Positions 20,689 through 31,466 of a stretch of DNA of 64,000 bases are shown one piece after another. Under the pieces are notes generated by a model. It saw nothing but the letters and a program-made list of their open reading frames with translations. It ran no database searches and was not told the DNA's origin. The stretch spans positions 67,956,714 through 68,020,713 of the forward strand of contig OX328099.1 in assembly GCA_946811185.2 (NCBI GenBank), in the 5' to 3' direction. This DNA is from Hippopus hippopus (lineage: Eukaryota > Mollusca > Bivalvia > Cardiida > Cardiidae). A program made the position numbers and the translations under genes. The first letter of the stretch is position 1. The number at the start of each line of letters is the position of its first letter.

Positions 20689-20855
20689 TCCCTTTACCAA
20701 ATAAACCCCAGTTTTGACGACCCTAAAGAAGAATACTTTTGACAACATTGTGAAAAAGGAGAAAATGCTGGAGACCAGCATTTTCTCCTTTATCCACAAT
20801 GTTTTCTACCCTACCAAAAATAAATTTCAGGATTCATTTCTCATATATTTTGTTC
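20689..20855. repeat. TTAA-hairpin MITE (family A), right end lost
   Basis: Follows TTAA 20685-20688; core GCTGGAGACCAGC; right end replaced by the SINE starting at about 20862. Confidence 0.75.
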
Positions 20856-20861
20856 TCTGAG

Positions 20862-21077
20862 TGGATAGTGGTAAAGTGCAGGCCTTGTGACCAGGAGGGC
20901 CCGGGTTTGAGCCTCACTGGATCTACTGAGTTTTTTGTGGGAGTTTCCTTGGGTAAGACACTTCAGAGCCCAAGCCTATTACCCAGGAAATACATGAATA
21001 TGTGAGCTTTCGCCGTGATATGACTGAAATATGTTGAAAGCAGTGTAAAACACCATTCAATCAATCAATCGATTAAA
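20862..21077 (+). repeat. tRNA-derived SINE, third subfamily
   Basis: Head GTGGATAGTGGTAAAGTGC with box B GGTTTGAGCCTC; body CTTGGGTAAGACACTTCAG; tail GTTGAAAGCAGTGTAAAAC and ATTCAATCAATCAATCG. Confidence 0.75.
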
Positions 21078-21341
21078 GAGTTTAAAGAATGCCTATTACG
21101 AGAATACATGTATGTACATGCTTTTCTTGGGTTTCTTCACCGGTACTATAACCAACATTCTTCCAATGCCACTATCTGCTTTCCCACATGAAGTCCAAAA
21201 GGATGCTGCCAAAAAATCTCAAAGTAAAGTATCAAGTTTTCCGTACATTTTCAGATCTGTTTATACTTAACCTTAAGAGTATATTCTAATATCAAAGCAG
21301 TAGTGGTAAATAACTTTTTACCATGCCAAAACGATTGGTTT

Positions 21342-21906
21342 TTATTATACTGCAAAGAAATTTCTCATGATGTGATTGGATAATATGCCCCGAACATATA
21401 TATCATGTACACTGGCAAAACCGACGTAAAAGCAGTTTCCCTTTCGGGAGCCCCGTATACATGACTGCACTTTCAACACAGCATCCAAGATAGCGGCGTT
21501 GATCAAGATTAACATCAAAATTATGCACCAAACTGCACCTTTTACCAAGGTTTCAGTGACGTCAGTTCCCAGTGACGTTAGTTTACATTGAATTGAGGCA
21601 CTCAGAAGGGAAATTCTACTTCGTCGACATACTCAAGTTTTGAAAGAAAAAAAAAACAGGTAAATTCCGCTTAACACACGTTGGAATGGTAAAACTTTGC
21701 TGTATAATAAATTCATTGCAGTCAGGTGGCAGGAGACTTGGAAACTTGTTCACGGCTGTGGTGAATCATGTCGCCAGCTCGCCTTCGGCTCGGGGCGTCA
21801 TGATTCACCACAGCCGTGAACAAGTTTCCTTCGGCTCGGGGCGACATGATTCACCACAGCCGTGAACAAGTTTCCAAGTCCCCTGCCACCTGACCGTACA
21901 ACTAAT
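21342..21906 (+). mobile_element. CRE-bearing palindrome element (family F), short form
   Basis: Left module plus central palindrome as in 19244-20251, but it stops after CCGTACAACTAAT instead of repeating the left module in reverse. TGACGTCA at 21557-21564. The right palindrome arm is partly duplicated: GGCG(T/A)CATGATTCACCAC occurs twice (about 21796 and 21840). Confidence 0.75.
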
Positions 21907-22020
21907 ATTGTCTTTGAAAAAAAAACATAGCAGGAAAAGGAGAAAATGCTGGTTACCAGTATTTTTTTCATTTTTCCACAATGTTTTCAAAGGCCTTTTT
22001 CCTTAAAGTTGTTGACGCAC
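21907..22020. repeat. TTAA-hairpin MITE (family A), half copy
   Basis: Starts abruptly at AATATTGTCTTTGAAA next to the family F element; core GCTGGTTACCAG; decayed right end. Confidence 0.6.
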
Positions 22021-22024
22021 TAGA

Positions 22025-22190
22025 CTATAAGTTCAGTGTAATCTGATCTTGATCTACACTGTACATAATATCAACTATTGGTTGTACTTGGCTTCCAAGG
22101 TTAACTCTTAGGCTCTTAATACCTTTTGCAGACAGTGTAGATAAGATCAGAATGTGCAGTCTGATCCTAGTTCTTCACTGTCTGATACGG
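22025..22190. repeat. Two decayed family B hairpins
   Basis: Right arm GTAATCTGATCTTGATCTAC near 22038-22057 and a second stem GTAGATAAGATCAGAATG / CAGTCTGATCCTAG near 22137-22180. Confidence 0.5.
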
Positions 22191-22274
22191 AGTTATTATT
22201 TCCCCCCAAAGATACCCATGAAATCGCAATATTTGGCTTCTGACAATCGGCTTGGAAGTTTCATTTCACTTATC

Positions 22275-22486
22275 AACCCTTATCCTGCTAAAGTAGTTAA
22301 ATGAAAGTTTCAAGCAGATAGTATGAAACCCGAATGAAGTTATTTCAAATTTATTTTTTGGAGAAAAATATCTCCTTATCGGACAGTGCAGATCAAAGAT
22401 CAGACTGCACATTCTGTGCAGTCTGATCTTGATCTACACTGTCTGCAAAAGGTCAGTGACTCGTGCTTAGCAGCCTCAGGGTTAAG
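22275..22486. repeat. Family B element, near full length
   Basis: Shows how the hairpin sits in a longer element: CTTATCCTGCTAAAGTAG, AGTTTCAAGCAGATAGTATG, ATATCTCCTTATCGGACAG, then the hairpin (22386-22440), then GTCTGCAAAAGGTCAGTGAC and GCTTAGCAGCCTCAGGGTTAA. Related full copies at 40838, 41403, 55365 and 59515. Confidence 0.8.
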
Positions 22487-22675
22487 AAGGTAAAGGGTTA
22501 GCAAACAGTAAATACCTTTAAACCTTAAATGCTTGTATAGAGTTTGTTTACCTCCAACCTTTCATTTTACTGCAGTCTGCCATAGGCAGAAACATGCACT
22601 GAGATGATTCATACCTTTTCCCTCACAATTTCTTCTAAAGCGACTCATTATAACATTAGAGTGAAGCAAATGAAG

Positions 22676-22960
22676 AAAAAACAGATTGTTTGTCTGTTTG
22701 TCTGACTGATTGACTGATTGATTGACTGACTGAATTGTTGATTGATTGTGTGATTGGTGGATGGTTTACCTCCTTTCAACATAATTTCAGTCATTTCACG
22801 GACACAGCTCACATTTATGTATAGCCAGGGTTTCACCAGTACTAGTCTACAGCTCTGAAGTGTCTTGCTCAAGGATTCTTCCAAGAAAGACCCAGTGCTT
22901 CCAGTGGGGCTCGAACCCCACACCTCAGGGTTACGTGTCCATTAAACCATGCACAACTCT
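22676..22960 (-). repeat. tRNA-derived SINE, third subfamily, minus strand
   Basis: Poly-(TGAC/TGAT) tail at 22690-22750, tail complement TTTCAACATAATTTCAGTC, body CTGAAGTGTCTTGCTCAAGG, and a head complement GGCTCGAACCCCACACC (box B) at about 22908-22924. Confidence 0.75.
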
Positions 22961-23200
22961 CATATCTTAACTTTATCATGGTTATCTGGAATAGCTTGCA
23001 TTTGTGTTGCATGTATATTTAGATGGCATGTCTAAAAATAGCATGCATGGTGATGTATTAACCCTTACCCTGTCATTTGCAAACAAATATGTATTTTACA
23101 GAGAGAGAAGAGCAAGATCAACCTGACCTTGCTATACTCTCTTCGCTGCTTCATTAGTAGTTTTGGTCATATAAACCTAGTTCAATGCCAATAATTTTAA

Positions 23201-23416
23201 CTCTTTACCAAACAATCCCTGGTTTTCATGACTGTGAAAGAAGCCTTTCGAAAACATTGTGGGAAAAGGAGAAAATGCTGGTAACCAGCATTTTCTCCTT
23301 TTCCCACAATGTTTTCTACACTTCCCAAAACAAATTTCAATTTTTGAGTCGCTTTAATTTTGTCGTCTTCTAATGCTTTTAATTTGGAACGGTCTAAAAT
23401 TTTGTCTGGTAAAGAG
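23201..23416. repeat. TTAA-hairpin MITE (family A), complete
   Basis: TTAA 23197-23200 and 23417-23420; 216 bp; intact core. Confidence 0.9.
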
Positions 23417-23599
23417 TTAACATAATTATATCGTTCTCTTTATGTTATCATCCACAAATTAAAGTCGGTAGGATAAGGGTTCATGTATTTTCTAAACACA
23501 GTGATACCCTAATGTATTCTCTATACGTAAATTGATATTTAGACTGATGCAAAATCATGTATAACCAGTGAAACAGTACTACATAAGGTTTCCTGTTAA

Positions 23600-23821
23600 A
23601 CTCTTTACAAAAACAACAAAATTTTAGACTCATCCAAATCCAAAGCATCTGCAGACAACAAATTAAATATGACTAAAAAAATGGAAATTGTTTTGGCAGG
23701 GAAGAAAACAATGTGGAAAAATGAGAAAATACTGGTTACCAGCATTCTCTTCTTTTCTCACAATGTTTTTGAAAGGACATTCATCCTCAAGGTCATTAAA
23801 ACTTGGGATTGTGTTGTGAAG
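23600..23821. repeat. TTAA-hairpin MITE (family A), reverse orientation
   Basis: TTAA 23596-23599 at the left; right end changed to GTGAAGGGATTA. Core GAGAAAATACTGGTTACC. Confidence 0.75.
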
Positions 23822-24027
23822 GGATTACTCTTTTTCCAGCTACAAATTTCGACATTTCCAAATCATAAAAAGTGCATTCGAACAACAAATTCTGAATTGA
23901 TGCAAATGAGCTGTAGATCACCTATTGGGTTAAAAAGCTTATGGGAAAAGGAAATAATGCTCCTTTTCCCACAATGATTTCAAAACCCTTTACCTTCGGG
24001 ATCATCAGTTAGTTCAGAAAAGGGTGG

Positions 24028-24240
24028 ACTCTTTGCTACAAGACAAAATCTGAGATCAATTCATATCAAAGAATTATCAGACAACAAAATTGAATGTGAT
24101 TCAACTGAAAAGATTTGTCAAAGCATACAAAACATTGTGAGAAAAGGAAAAGATCCAATAAACCAGAATTTTCATCTTTTTTCACATCTTTAAAGATCTT
24201 TCTTTTTTCTTTGGGGTGTAGAAACATTCTTTTTTGGTAA
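24028..24240. repeat. TTAA-hairpin MITE (family A), strongly decayed
   Basis: ACAAAACATTGTGAGAAAAGG and partial ends are recognisable; the hairpin tip is lost. Confidence 0.45.
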
Positions 24241-24366
24241 GGGCTTACTACAAACTGCATCTCTATAACAAAAAGGACTAGTAAAAGAAACTTCAGGACC
24301 AGGAAAGCATGGACAGGTGCGCTGGTCACAACAATATAACTCCAAAAATGTTGAAAATGGCATTAA

Positions 24367-24805
24367 CCCTTTACCAAGCAATCCCAGGTTTTAAGGACCA
24401 TGAGGAAGATGGCCTTAGAAAAAACTGTGAGAAAAAAGAGAAAATGCTGGTGACCAGCATTTTCTCTTTTTCCCACAATGTTTTATACCTTACAAAGAAA
24501 AAATGCATCACAAGAGCCGTATTTGAATTGTCAGCTTGCAAATGCTTTGGATTCCGACAAGTCCAAAATTTTGTACGAGCAAACAAAACAAAAATCTTAC
24601 CCTTTTTATAAATGATCATGTGTTCTACTTCGCCGAGACAGAAAACTTAACAATCGTAGGAAACGTAAATAACCATCAATTTCTCGTTTTCCTACAACGT
24701 TTTTACCTTTTCCAAGATATATCGTATCATCTGAGTTACTTTTAATGATTCGTCTGCAAATTCTTTTAACATGGAGAAGTCTAAAATTTTGTCTTCTGGA
24801 AAAGA
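24367..24805. repeat. Two TTAA-hairpin MITEs (family A) in the putative ABCA2-like intron
   Basis: First, 24367-24580, follows TTAA 24363-24366 with CCCTTTACCAAGCAATCCC. Second, 24600-24805, is decayed (GGTTAATG-like end, TTTTGTCTTCTGGAAAAGAG). Both lie just downstream of the splice donor of the minus-strand exon at 24884-24979. Confidence 0.7.
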
Positions 24806-24883
24806 GTAAATTTGGCGAAAAATTGCGTTGTGCATTAACCAGCATCCTCGGGGATGATTTCGGGAAATATCGAGCGAACTTAC

Positions 24884-24979
24884 CGGACTACGCTTCTTCA
24901 AAGTGAAATTCTTCCATAGAAGAAGGCTCATCTGATGAAAGAAGCCCATGTCGTCTCGGTGAATGGATCCTAATAACCT
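24884..24979 (-). CDS. ABCA2: ABCA2-like ABC transporter, first coding exon
   Basis: On the minus strand a pyrimidine-rich tract ending TTTTCAG precedes an exon of 96 bases: 30 untranslated, then ATG at 24949-24947 and 22 codons ending at 24884, followed at once by the consensus donor GTAAGT. The peptide begins MGFFHQMSLLLWKNFTLKKR. It matches the conserved N-terminus of ABCA-class transporters, closest in wording to ABCA2. The 66 coding bases and phase-0 intron fit the exon structure I recall for this family. The protein is a full-size lipid transporter, in vertebrates mainly late-endosomal/lysosomal. Later exons should lie at lower coordinates; none was found, so the first intron may be very long. 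Confidence 0.75.
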
Positions 24980-25262
24980 CTGAAAAGAAGAGAACAATAT
25001 GCTTGACGTTCTTTCATTATCTATGAGTAGGCCTACAGTCAGTAGCACACAATTCGACACGTTTTCATCCCTTCTATCACAACGCTGTTTTTTCTAAAGT
25101 ATGTCACTGTGTTAAAGTCTTTTGAAACGCAGTTAATCAACAATATTATGTTTAACATTTATTCTTACACAATCATAATGATACGGTAAGTGTTTTAGTT
25201 GCACAACTGCACTGACATTTTCTGCAGCATCGTCTACATTTGTTTTGCTTCGACCTAGTGTG

Positions 25263-25335
25263 TATCACGTGATCACATAATGGCAATCGATTGGATGACG
25301 TCATCTGTCAGTCTTAATATAGCTTTCTGCACGTG
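25263..25335 (-). promoter_or_regulatory. Promoter-like cluster upstream of the ABCA2-like exon
   Basis: Within 75 bases: ATCACGTGAT (E-box CACGTG), ATTGG (inverted CCAAT), TGACGTCA at about 25297-25304, and AATATAGC (TATA-like). It lies 290-350 bases upstream of the exon's acceptor, where a 5' non-coding exon would be expected. Orientation is not certain; it could serve a divergent transcript. CACGTG would be consistent with lysosomal-gene control, but this is speculation. Confidence 0.35.
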
Positions 25336-25839
25336 TATTTGTTTACATCGGTCAGCTGATCGAACAAAGGAAATCGCAAAATCGCAAAAAACAGAGGTCA
25401 GGAATAATATCGGACTGAACAATACGGTGAAAGGAGTTGTTTAATAGTACGACGAGTATACATGAAACACAGTCCGATTGTCTGCTGATTACCATTGAAG
25501 TGGGCGATAAAAATGAAATAAATGTATACGACCTTTGGTTAATGGTGTTAGAGTTTTGTAACCCTCTTTACCCTTCGAGTACCTTTGCAGCCATTATAGA
25601 TCAAGATCGGACTGAACAAACCTAAACTTGAAACTGCTGTTAGTTGGTTCTTATTTCTAGACTGAACTTGTATCTCAGGTTTATCCGACCTTTCCTTGTT
25701 CACCTTCACCATTAGATCTAGATCTACTTATCATATCATATATGTATCTGTGCAAACAGCAAGCTCTCTCACTGCCAACTGGGTGTTCAAAGAGTGAAAA
25801 ACGGTAAGACTTGGTCGAAATTTTATATTTGAGCCATAC

Positions 25840-26070
25840 TCTGTGAAGAGGGGGCTTAATGCATCTGCGAAAAGTATCGACTCAGGTCAGCGCAGGCTGA
25901 CCTGTGCCGAAACTTTTCACTATTGGTCAAAGTCTGTATGCCCAAGGACCACTCTACCCCATGATTCTATTGAATTTTATGGATCCATGATTATGTGATA
26001 GCTTGCTTGGTATAATGTATCAAGGAGATGCATTAAGCTCCCCTTTTGCCAGAGCATGGCCCATTTATAA
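25840..26070. repeat. Family C MITE
   Basis: Left GAGCCATACTCTGTGAAGAG; inner part CTCAGGTCAGCGCAGGCTGA with a shortened hairpin; right end CTCCCCTTTTGCCAGAGCAT at about 26038-26057. Confidence 0.8.
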
Positions 26071-26149
26071 TTCAATATTCGCTGCAAGACTTAAAACTTT
26101 GTTACGGCTCCGACTTTAATCTTAACCCGCATAGTGCCAAATCCATATG

Positions 26150-26415
26150 AGCCATGCTCTGTGAAAAGGGGGCTTAATGCATCTGCGAAAAGTATCGACC
26201 CAGGTCAGCCTGCGCAGTCCGCGCAGGCTGACCTGGGCCGAAACTTTTCGCTATTGGTCAATTTTTGATATATCCAAGGACCAGTCTACCTCAAGATTAA
26301 GTCGACTCTTTAAAAAAAGTGGCTGTCATGGATTCATAATTATACGATGCCTTGATGGGTATCATGCATCACGGAGATGCATTAAGCCCCCCTTTGCCAG
26401 AGCATGGTTCATATA
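26150..26415. repeat. Family C MITE, best-preserved copy
   Basis: Ends GAGCCATGCTCTGTGAAAAG and AGCCCCCCTTTGCCAGAGCA. The hairpin at 26200-26240 pairs CAGGTCAGCCTGCGCAGTCC with its complement. A good starting point for a consensus. Confidence 0.85.
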
Positions 26416-26465
26416 AAAGATAAAACAAGCATCTGTTATATTATGTATCTGTGACGATAATCAGG

Positions 26466-26815
26466 AAAGATAATGACTGAAAGACGTTCTGGGTAAAGGA
26501 GATTCAGTGCATCTCTGTGATGCTTAATACAAAGCAAGTCATCAGATAATTATCAATGCATAAAATCCAGTTTGTGTAATAACGGGTTGAATCATGAGAT
26601 AGACTGGTCCTTTAGCAAACAGAAAATTTACCAATACCAAAAAGACAATGATTGAGAGACGTTCTGGGTAAAGGAGATTCAGTGCATCTCTGTGGTGCTT
26701 AATACAAAGCAAGTCATCAGATAATTATCAATGCATAAAATCCAGTTTGTGTAATAACGGGTTGAATCATGAGATAGACTGGTCCTTCAGCATACAGAAA
26801 ACTGACCAATACCAA
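26466..26815. repeat. 175-bp tandem duplication inside a family C copy
   Basis: 26466-26640 and 26641-26815 are nearly identical (GACGTTCTGGGTAAAGGAG, GTGTAATAACGGGTTGAATC). The unit carries one half of family C. The remainder of the element, with CAGGCTGACCTGGGTCG and CCCGTTTTCACAGAGCACG, follows at 26825-26885. Confidence 0.8.
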
Positions 26816-27046
26816 AATGCCTGAGCAGGCTGACCTGGGTCGATAGCTTACAGATGCATGAGATCCCGTTTTCACAGAGCACGACTCCTATATATTAATT
26901 CTAAGGCTAATTTTTCCCGACAGTATCTAACAAAATCTGCATAGATTGATCTTGATCTACACTGTGAACAAAAGCACATGCCTGACCAATATGTTTCTCT
27001 TTAATCATATCAAACAAATTGCTCTTCATGTAACTTATGTGTTAAA

Positions 27047-27128
27047 TCTCTGTCTGTCTGTCTGTCTGTCTATCTGTCTAGATCAATCAATCAATCAATC
27101 AATCAGTCAATTAATCAATCAAACAAGC
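27047..27128. repeat. CTGT and ATCA microsatellites
   Basis: (CTGT)n with CTAT interruptions followed by (ATCA)n. Confidence 0.9.
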
Positions 27129-27129
27129 A

Positions 27130-27734
27130 AGCATCATTTCATACAACTATGTAAAGCTGACAGTATTTGCCTGACTAAAAGCATGACTCACCATCTTCAT
27201 TGTGTTTTAGTCCGTCTGTCTGTAAGGGTATAACAGGCCCAACACTTCCTCAGATTAATGACATTGAATTACAAATATAGCTTAATATATGTACATTATA
27301 TTTAAGCTTTTATTGTTCAGTAACGGCACCTGATAAATATTGACATCTCGGAGCCAAGCATTCTAAATTCAACTCTTTTTCCGATTTCCGTGGCAAGCTC
27401 TACATATACACAGATATCTCATTGGTTAAAGAATTTTGCCTCTGCCAATCAGATAGCTAGCGTTGGAATAGTGAGTAAGAAGTGTTGAATGCTCTGTCAA
27501 TAAGGACCTTTAGTAATTCAAGTCCTGAAATACAGTCAGCCAACCCTATCGTACCCATCAAAATATAACACATTTATATCACAAAATATACCATGGTTTT
27601 CCCTAACACAGTCCATGTTTTTGTAGGTTTAACTCTTTTTCACTACCAAATTGTAAAATTCCACTTTTACCCGGTTGTAAAAAGTAGATTTCCACTACTT
27701 TTGAAGATTACTATTGTCATAGATATGTATCATG
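27130..27734. other. No recognised feature
   Basis: Unique-looking AT-rich sequence; the short frames in it have no recognisable similarity. Confidence 0.45.
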
Positions 27735-27815
27735 TAGCGGACGGTGTAGATCCAGGATCAGACTGCACGTTTTGTGCAGTCTGATCTTGATCTACGCCGT
27801 CCGCATAAGCTACCC
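27735..27815. repeat. Family B hairpin, extended and compensated
   Basis: GCGGACGGTGTAGATCCAGG runs into GATCAGACTGCAC, then GTGCAGTCTGATC and GATCTACGCCGTCCGC. The outer stem GCGGACGG/CCGTCCGC pairs perfectly and differs from most copies (GGACAGTG/CACTGTCC). Confidence 0.8.
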
Positions 27816-28124
27816 AAGACGATATTAGCAGTGAAGGAAGTGACAAAAGATCGAGTTGCTCGGTTACATCACAGCCTTTCGCCAATATTTACCAAAGTCT
27901 CTAACATTGAAACGGTCTGTAAAATGGTATAGACTGTAAATAAACCAAGCACACTTGTAAATAAAGTAAAACGCAATTTCCAGAGTTCACTTAATTCCAG
28001 TTACATAATTATTGGGTATTTTTAGAAAACTCCGTTTAAACAAAGACCTAGTCACTGGATAAAATTTACACAGCCCACTCCGAAACTTATATTATCAACG
28101 AGAAATTGGAGGCTGGGTGATTTT

Positions 28125-28190
28125 TGTACTGATAAAACACAGTGCTGGATAAAACACAGTGCTGGATAAAACACAGAACTTGAGAGTAAA
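28125..28190. repeat. Short tandem repeat, 20-bp unit
   Basis: GATAAAACACAGTGCTG repeated three times with the last copy diverged. Confidence 0.75.
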
Positions 28191-28257
28191 CTTCATTGGC
28201 TGGCTTTGATTATTGGCTTACTAAGAATGTTGCATGAATGCGCAAAAAATTACATTT

Positions 28258-28811
28258 TTAACCCTTTACCAAAGGATACCATTTCAGATTTGCCCAAATT
28301 TAAAGCTTTACAGAGCAATTAAAAACTGTCTTTATAAAAGATATAGATCTATGTACAAAGTAAGAGGCACTGTTACAGGAATTTTGTGGTTTACTATAAA
28401 TAGAAATAATGAAAGTAACTTGGCAATCAAACAGTTGTTCTTCTTTCTCATTGTTTTGCATATTGTTGAAAAATGAAAGTTTTGATCGAATATTTTTTCC
28501 TCAATATTAGATGATTAGATGTCAAAGCGGTAGCAACAGCTGTGCACTGGTGTCATAAATGTACACATTTTTAACCAATCGCAAATCACTATTTATTCAG
28601 TTGGGTATATCAATACGAAGAAGTAGGTCAAAAAGCAGCTACACCGAGAAAATTAAAGTAAATCAAAAAAATTGAGACGTCATTGGAAGGGCTGAAAACA
28701 TTGTGGGTAAAGGAGAAACTGCTGGTTTCAAGCATTTTCTCCTTTTTCCGCAATGTTTTCAAAAGCCTTATTACCCAGAGTCGTTAAAATTCGGGATTAT
28801 TTGGTACAGGA
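28258..28811. repeat. Two decayed TTAA-hairpin MITE pieces (family A)
   Basis: At 28258-28320 an isolated left end (TTAACCCTTTACCAAAGG) with AAGCTTTACAGAG. At 28648-28811 a copy with core GGAGAAACTGCTGGTTTCAA and right TTAA 28812-28815. Confidence 0.6.
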
Positions 28812-29130
28812 TTAAGTTTCTGCGAAAGAGTTAACCAATTACTGTGCAGATTTTGTTTAAGACCAATCAAAACTACAGGGAAACAAGAAATATCTTTAAA
28901 AAAGATAGACAGCGTAAATTTGCCAGCAAATAGGCAGGGGCCCTTAGAATAATATGTCTACATTTTTTTTATTTACCACAGGGGCTCCCAGAATAAACAT
29001 GTCTTTGACCACAGGGGCCCTTAGAATAAACATGTCTACATTTTTGACCAATCACATATTTCTATTCATTCATTTGTTATCAGCACCAAAAAGTAGGTCA
29101 AAAGGCTGTACATTCAGCTACGCCGAAAAG
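28560..29130. repeat. Local duplications (90-bp and 38-bp units)
   Basis: CACATTTTTAACCAATCGCA ... AGTAGGTCAAAAAGCAGC at 28560-28650 recurs diverged at 29035-29130. Between them GGGGCCCTTAGAATAAACAT-type units of about 38 bp occur three times (28937-29040). Confidence 0.6.
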
Positions 29131-29188
29131 AAAGAGAGTAGTGTATACATATTAAACGGTGTGAATGTTTTTTTTTTCCTGTTTAGGA

Positions 29189-29350
29189 GGGAGGGAGGGA
29201 GGGAGAGAGAGAGAGAGAGAGAGAGATGGTGCAGTAGAGAAATGGTGAGAGAGAGAGAGAGAGAGACCTTGACAAATGCTTTGTTATATACATTATGCAA
29301 TATTGACTATGTACACGTCCAATAAAATATCTGTTCTGTTCTGTTCTGTG
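29189..29350. repeat. GA microsatellite and LINE/SINE-like TGTTC tail
   Basis: GGGA and GA runs at 29189-29268, interrupted by GATGGTGCAGTAGAGAAATG. Followed by CAATAAAATATCTGTTCTG(TTCTG)n, which looks like a retroposon 3' end. Confidence 0.7.
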
Positions 29351-29567
29351 AAAAAAAAACCAGTTGCTTGTTACAAACAATTAGTTCTTTTTCCGAACTG
29401 TTTTTCAAAGCTGTCACATGGGTTCAGGTATGTTTAGGAACCAGAAACTGTTAAAAGGGTAAACTTGACAGCATTTATTGACAAAAAAAGGAAAACCATT
29501 AATTGATCAGTTCTTTCGATCGTCTTTGTTTGATGTGAAAACAATTTCATATAACTTAGTGCCGTAA

Positions 29568-30522
29568 CTCTTTACCAGACGACAAAATTTTAGCTTCCTC
29601 CAAATTGAAATCATTTGCAGACGACAAATTAAATTCTACTCAAAACATAACATTTGTCATTCATATGGTAGGAAACATTGTGGGAAAAGGAGGAATGCTG
29701 TACCATTGTTTCTAACAATGCTATCAAAAGCCATTTTTTTTCTCAGGGTTGTTAAAAGTCGGATTGTGCAGTAAAGGGTTAACTCTTTACCAGACAACGA
29801 AATTTCAGACTCGTTCAAATTCAATTTAGTTACAGACGACAAATCAGATGTGGCTAAAATTTGTCTTTAAAAAAAAAACAGAACACAATGTGAGAGAAGG
29901 AGAAAAATGCTGGTTTACCAGCATTTATCTCCTTTTCCCACAATGTTTCCAAAAGGCTTCTCCTTCAAGGTTGTTAAAATCTATGATTGTGTTAGAATCG
30001 TCCAAATTCAAAACAGTTGTAGACGACTAATCAAATATGGCTAGACTGTTAAGATTTGTCTAATAATAATAAAAAAAAAACAGAAAACAATGTGGGAAAA
30101 GGAAAAAAATGCTGGTAACAGCATTTTCTCCTTTTACCACAGTGTTTTCAAAAGTCATGTTCCTCAGTGTCGTTAAAACCATGACAGATTTGTGTCATAA
30201 AGGGATACAACAATTTTGCACCCGACGACTTTAAAAACGTCAGCTGTTGAAACATGGATATTGACTATGTATTAACAGCGTCCTGAGACAATGGGCTTTA
30301 AACCTACTAAACGACAAAATTTTAGACCAAATAGATAGCATTTGCAGACGACAAATTAAGTCTTGTCAAAATGGTGAGATTTGTCTTTGATAATATGAAA
30401 AAAAAAAAACCATTGTAGGAAAAGAAGAAAATGCTGATTACTAGCATTTTCTTCTTTTCCAACATTGTTTTCAAAAGGCTTCCTCCTCAGGGTCGTTAAA
30501 CACGGGATTGTTTAGTACAGAG
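29568..30522. repeat. Array of four TTAA-hairpin MITEs (family A), same orientation
   Basis: Copies at about 29568-29778 (right TTAA 29779-29782), 29783-29990, 29991-30205 and 30303-30522, all reverse-oriented. The first has lost most of its core; the others keep GCTGGT(TT)ACCAGC-type tips. Head-to-tail clustering at shared TTAA sites. Confidence 0.75.
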
Positions 30523-30524
30523 TT

Positions 30525-30745
30525 GAATTGAAGCACCTTCGCAATGTAGTATACAGAGCATTTCGTCACATAATGTTAAAATCCACTTCGTCAAAAAATT
30601 GGCTGGATCACGAGGTAGAATGGTCCTTTACTATGCAGAAAATGTATTCATCCCAGTTTCGATCCAAGTCACCTGTGCGACAGGCTGATATGAGTCGATA
30701 CATTTTGCAGGTGCAATAAACCACCTTTTCAAAGAGCATGACATA
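30525..30745. repeat. Family C MITE, decayed
   Basis: GAAGCACCTTCGCAATGTAG, ATGAGTCGATACATTTTGCA and CCACCTTTTCAAAGAGCATG remain; the hairpin is lost. Confidence 0.6.
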
Positions 30746-30997
30746 AAGGAGCACAACGATTCGGCAAAAAGAAAAATGACTTGTTGCAACCGCAGCATCT
30801 TATGTTTTTGAAACAATATTTTTTGTTGAATTGTCACCTTGATTTGGTAATAAGTCAAACGTGACTTTATCAGAAAAAGTATATTTGAATACGCACGAAA
30901 TATTTTTATCCGAAATGATTTTGCTTATTTGAATGGTAACTCCGCTTTCAACATATTTCAGTCATACCACAATGGAAGCCCACCTATTTATGTCTTT

Positions 30998-31305
30998 GCC
31001 GAGCTCCGGTAGCGCAGTCGGTCGCGCACAAGTCCTAAGAACATGGGGTCGTTGGTTCGCATCCCTGGCTTGGCCAATTTCTTTCCGAGGATTGAGTGTA
31101 GTCATTGTGACAGGATTCATTCCTCTCTCACCGCTGATCATTGTTTCGGCGATGGTTATGTGGAAAAGCAGCCAGTGGCTTGAGGAGAATATTATGCAAA
31201 GTACTAGTAACAGAAACTCCAGAAAAGCATGGACAGAGGCACTGGCCGCCGCGATATGATTAAATTTATGTTGAAAACGGCGTCAAACACCATACAACCA
31301 GTTTA
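30998..31305 (+). repeat. tRNA-derived SINE, complete and best preserved
   Basis: The tRNA-like head at 30998-31075 still folds at the acceptor: GCCGAGC faces GCTTGGC. Box A TAGCGCAGTCGG and box B GGTTCGCATCC are both good. Body ATTCATTCCTCTCTCACCGC and AGCAGCCAGTGGCTTGAGG; tail TATGTTGAAAACGGCGTCAA and ACACCATACAACC. It inserted into a minus-strand SINE tail fragment (30940-30997). Not a functional tRNA gene: the anticodon arm is not a proper stem. Confidence 0.85.
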
Positions 31306-31317
31306 TATTAATGCCTT

Positions 31318-31428
31318 TCCCTGGTTTCACCATTACTAGGCTGGGGTTTAACTCGTCTTGCCCAGCGGGGATCTAACCAGGATATCCCGATGACAAATCA
31401 AACCCTTTGACTACAGAGCCACGGGGGA
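31318..31428 (-). repeat. tRNA-derived SINE head fragment, minus strand
   Basis: GGTTTCACCATTACTAGGC and GGATCTAACCAGGATATCCC look like the head and body of the third subfamily in reverse; truncated. Confidence 0.45.
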
Positions 31429-31466
31429 TCCAATATAACAAAGAAAACCACGATTTATATCCTTAA

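Noticed and set aside
25437..25625. 62-residue plus-strand frame downstream of the promoter-like cluster
   Set aside because: Its second half is family B hairpin sequence.
29568..30522. CRISPR-like array of regularly spaced palindromes
   Set aside because: Units are complete 210-220 bp MITEs, vary in sequence, and the context is eukaryotic.
30998..31075. Possible tRNA gene
   Set aside because: The acceptor stem pairs and boxes A and B are good, but the anticodon arm is broken and a SINE body and tail follow.
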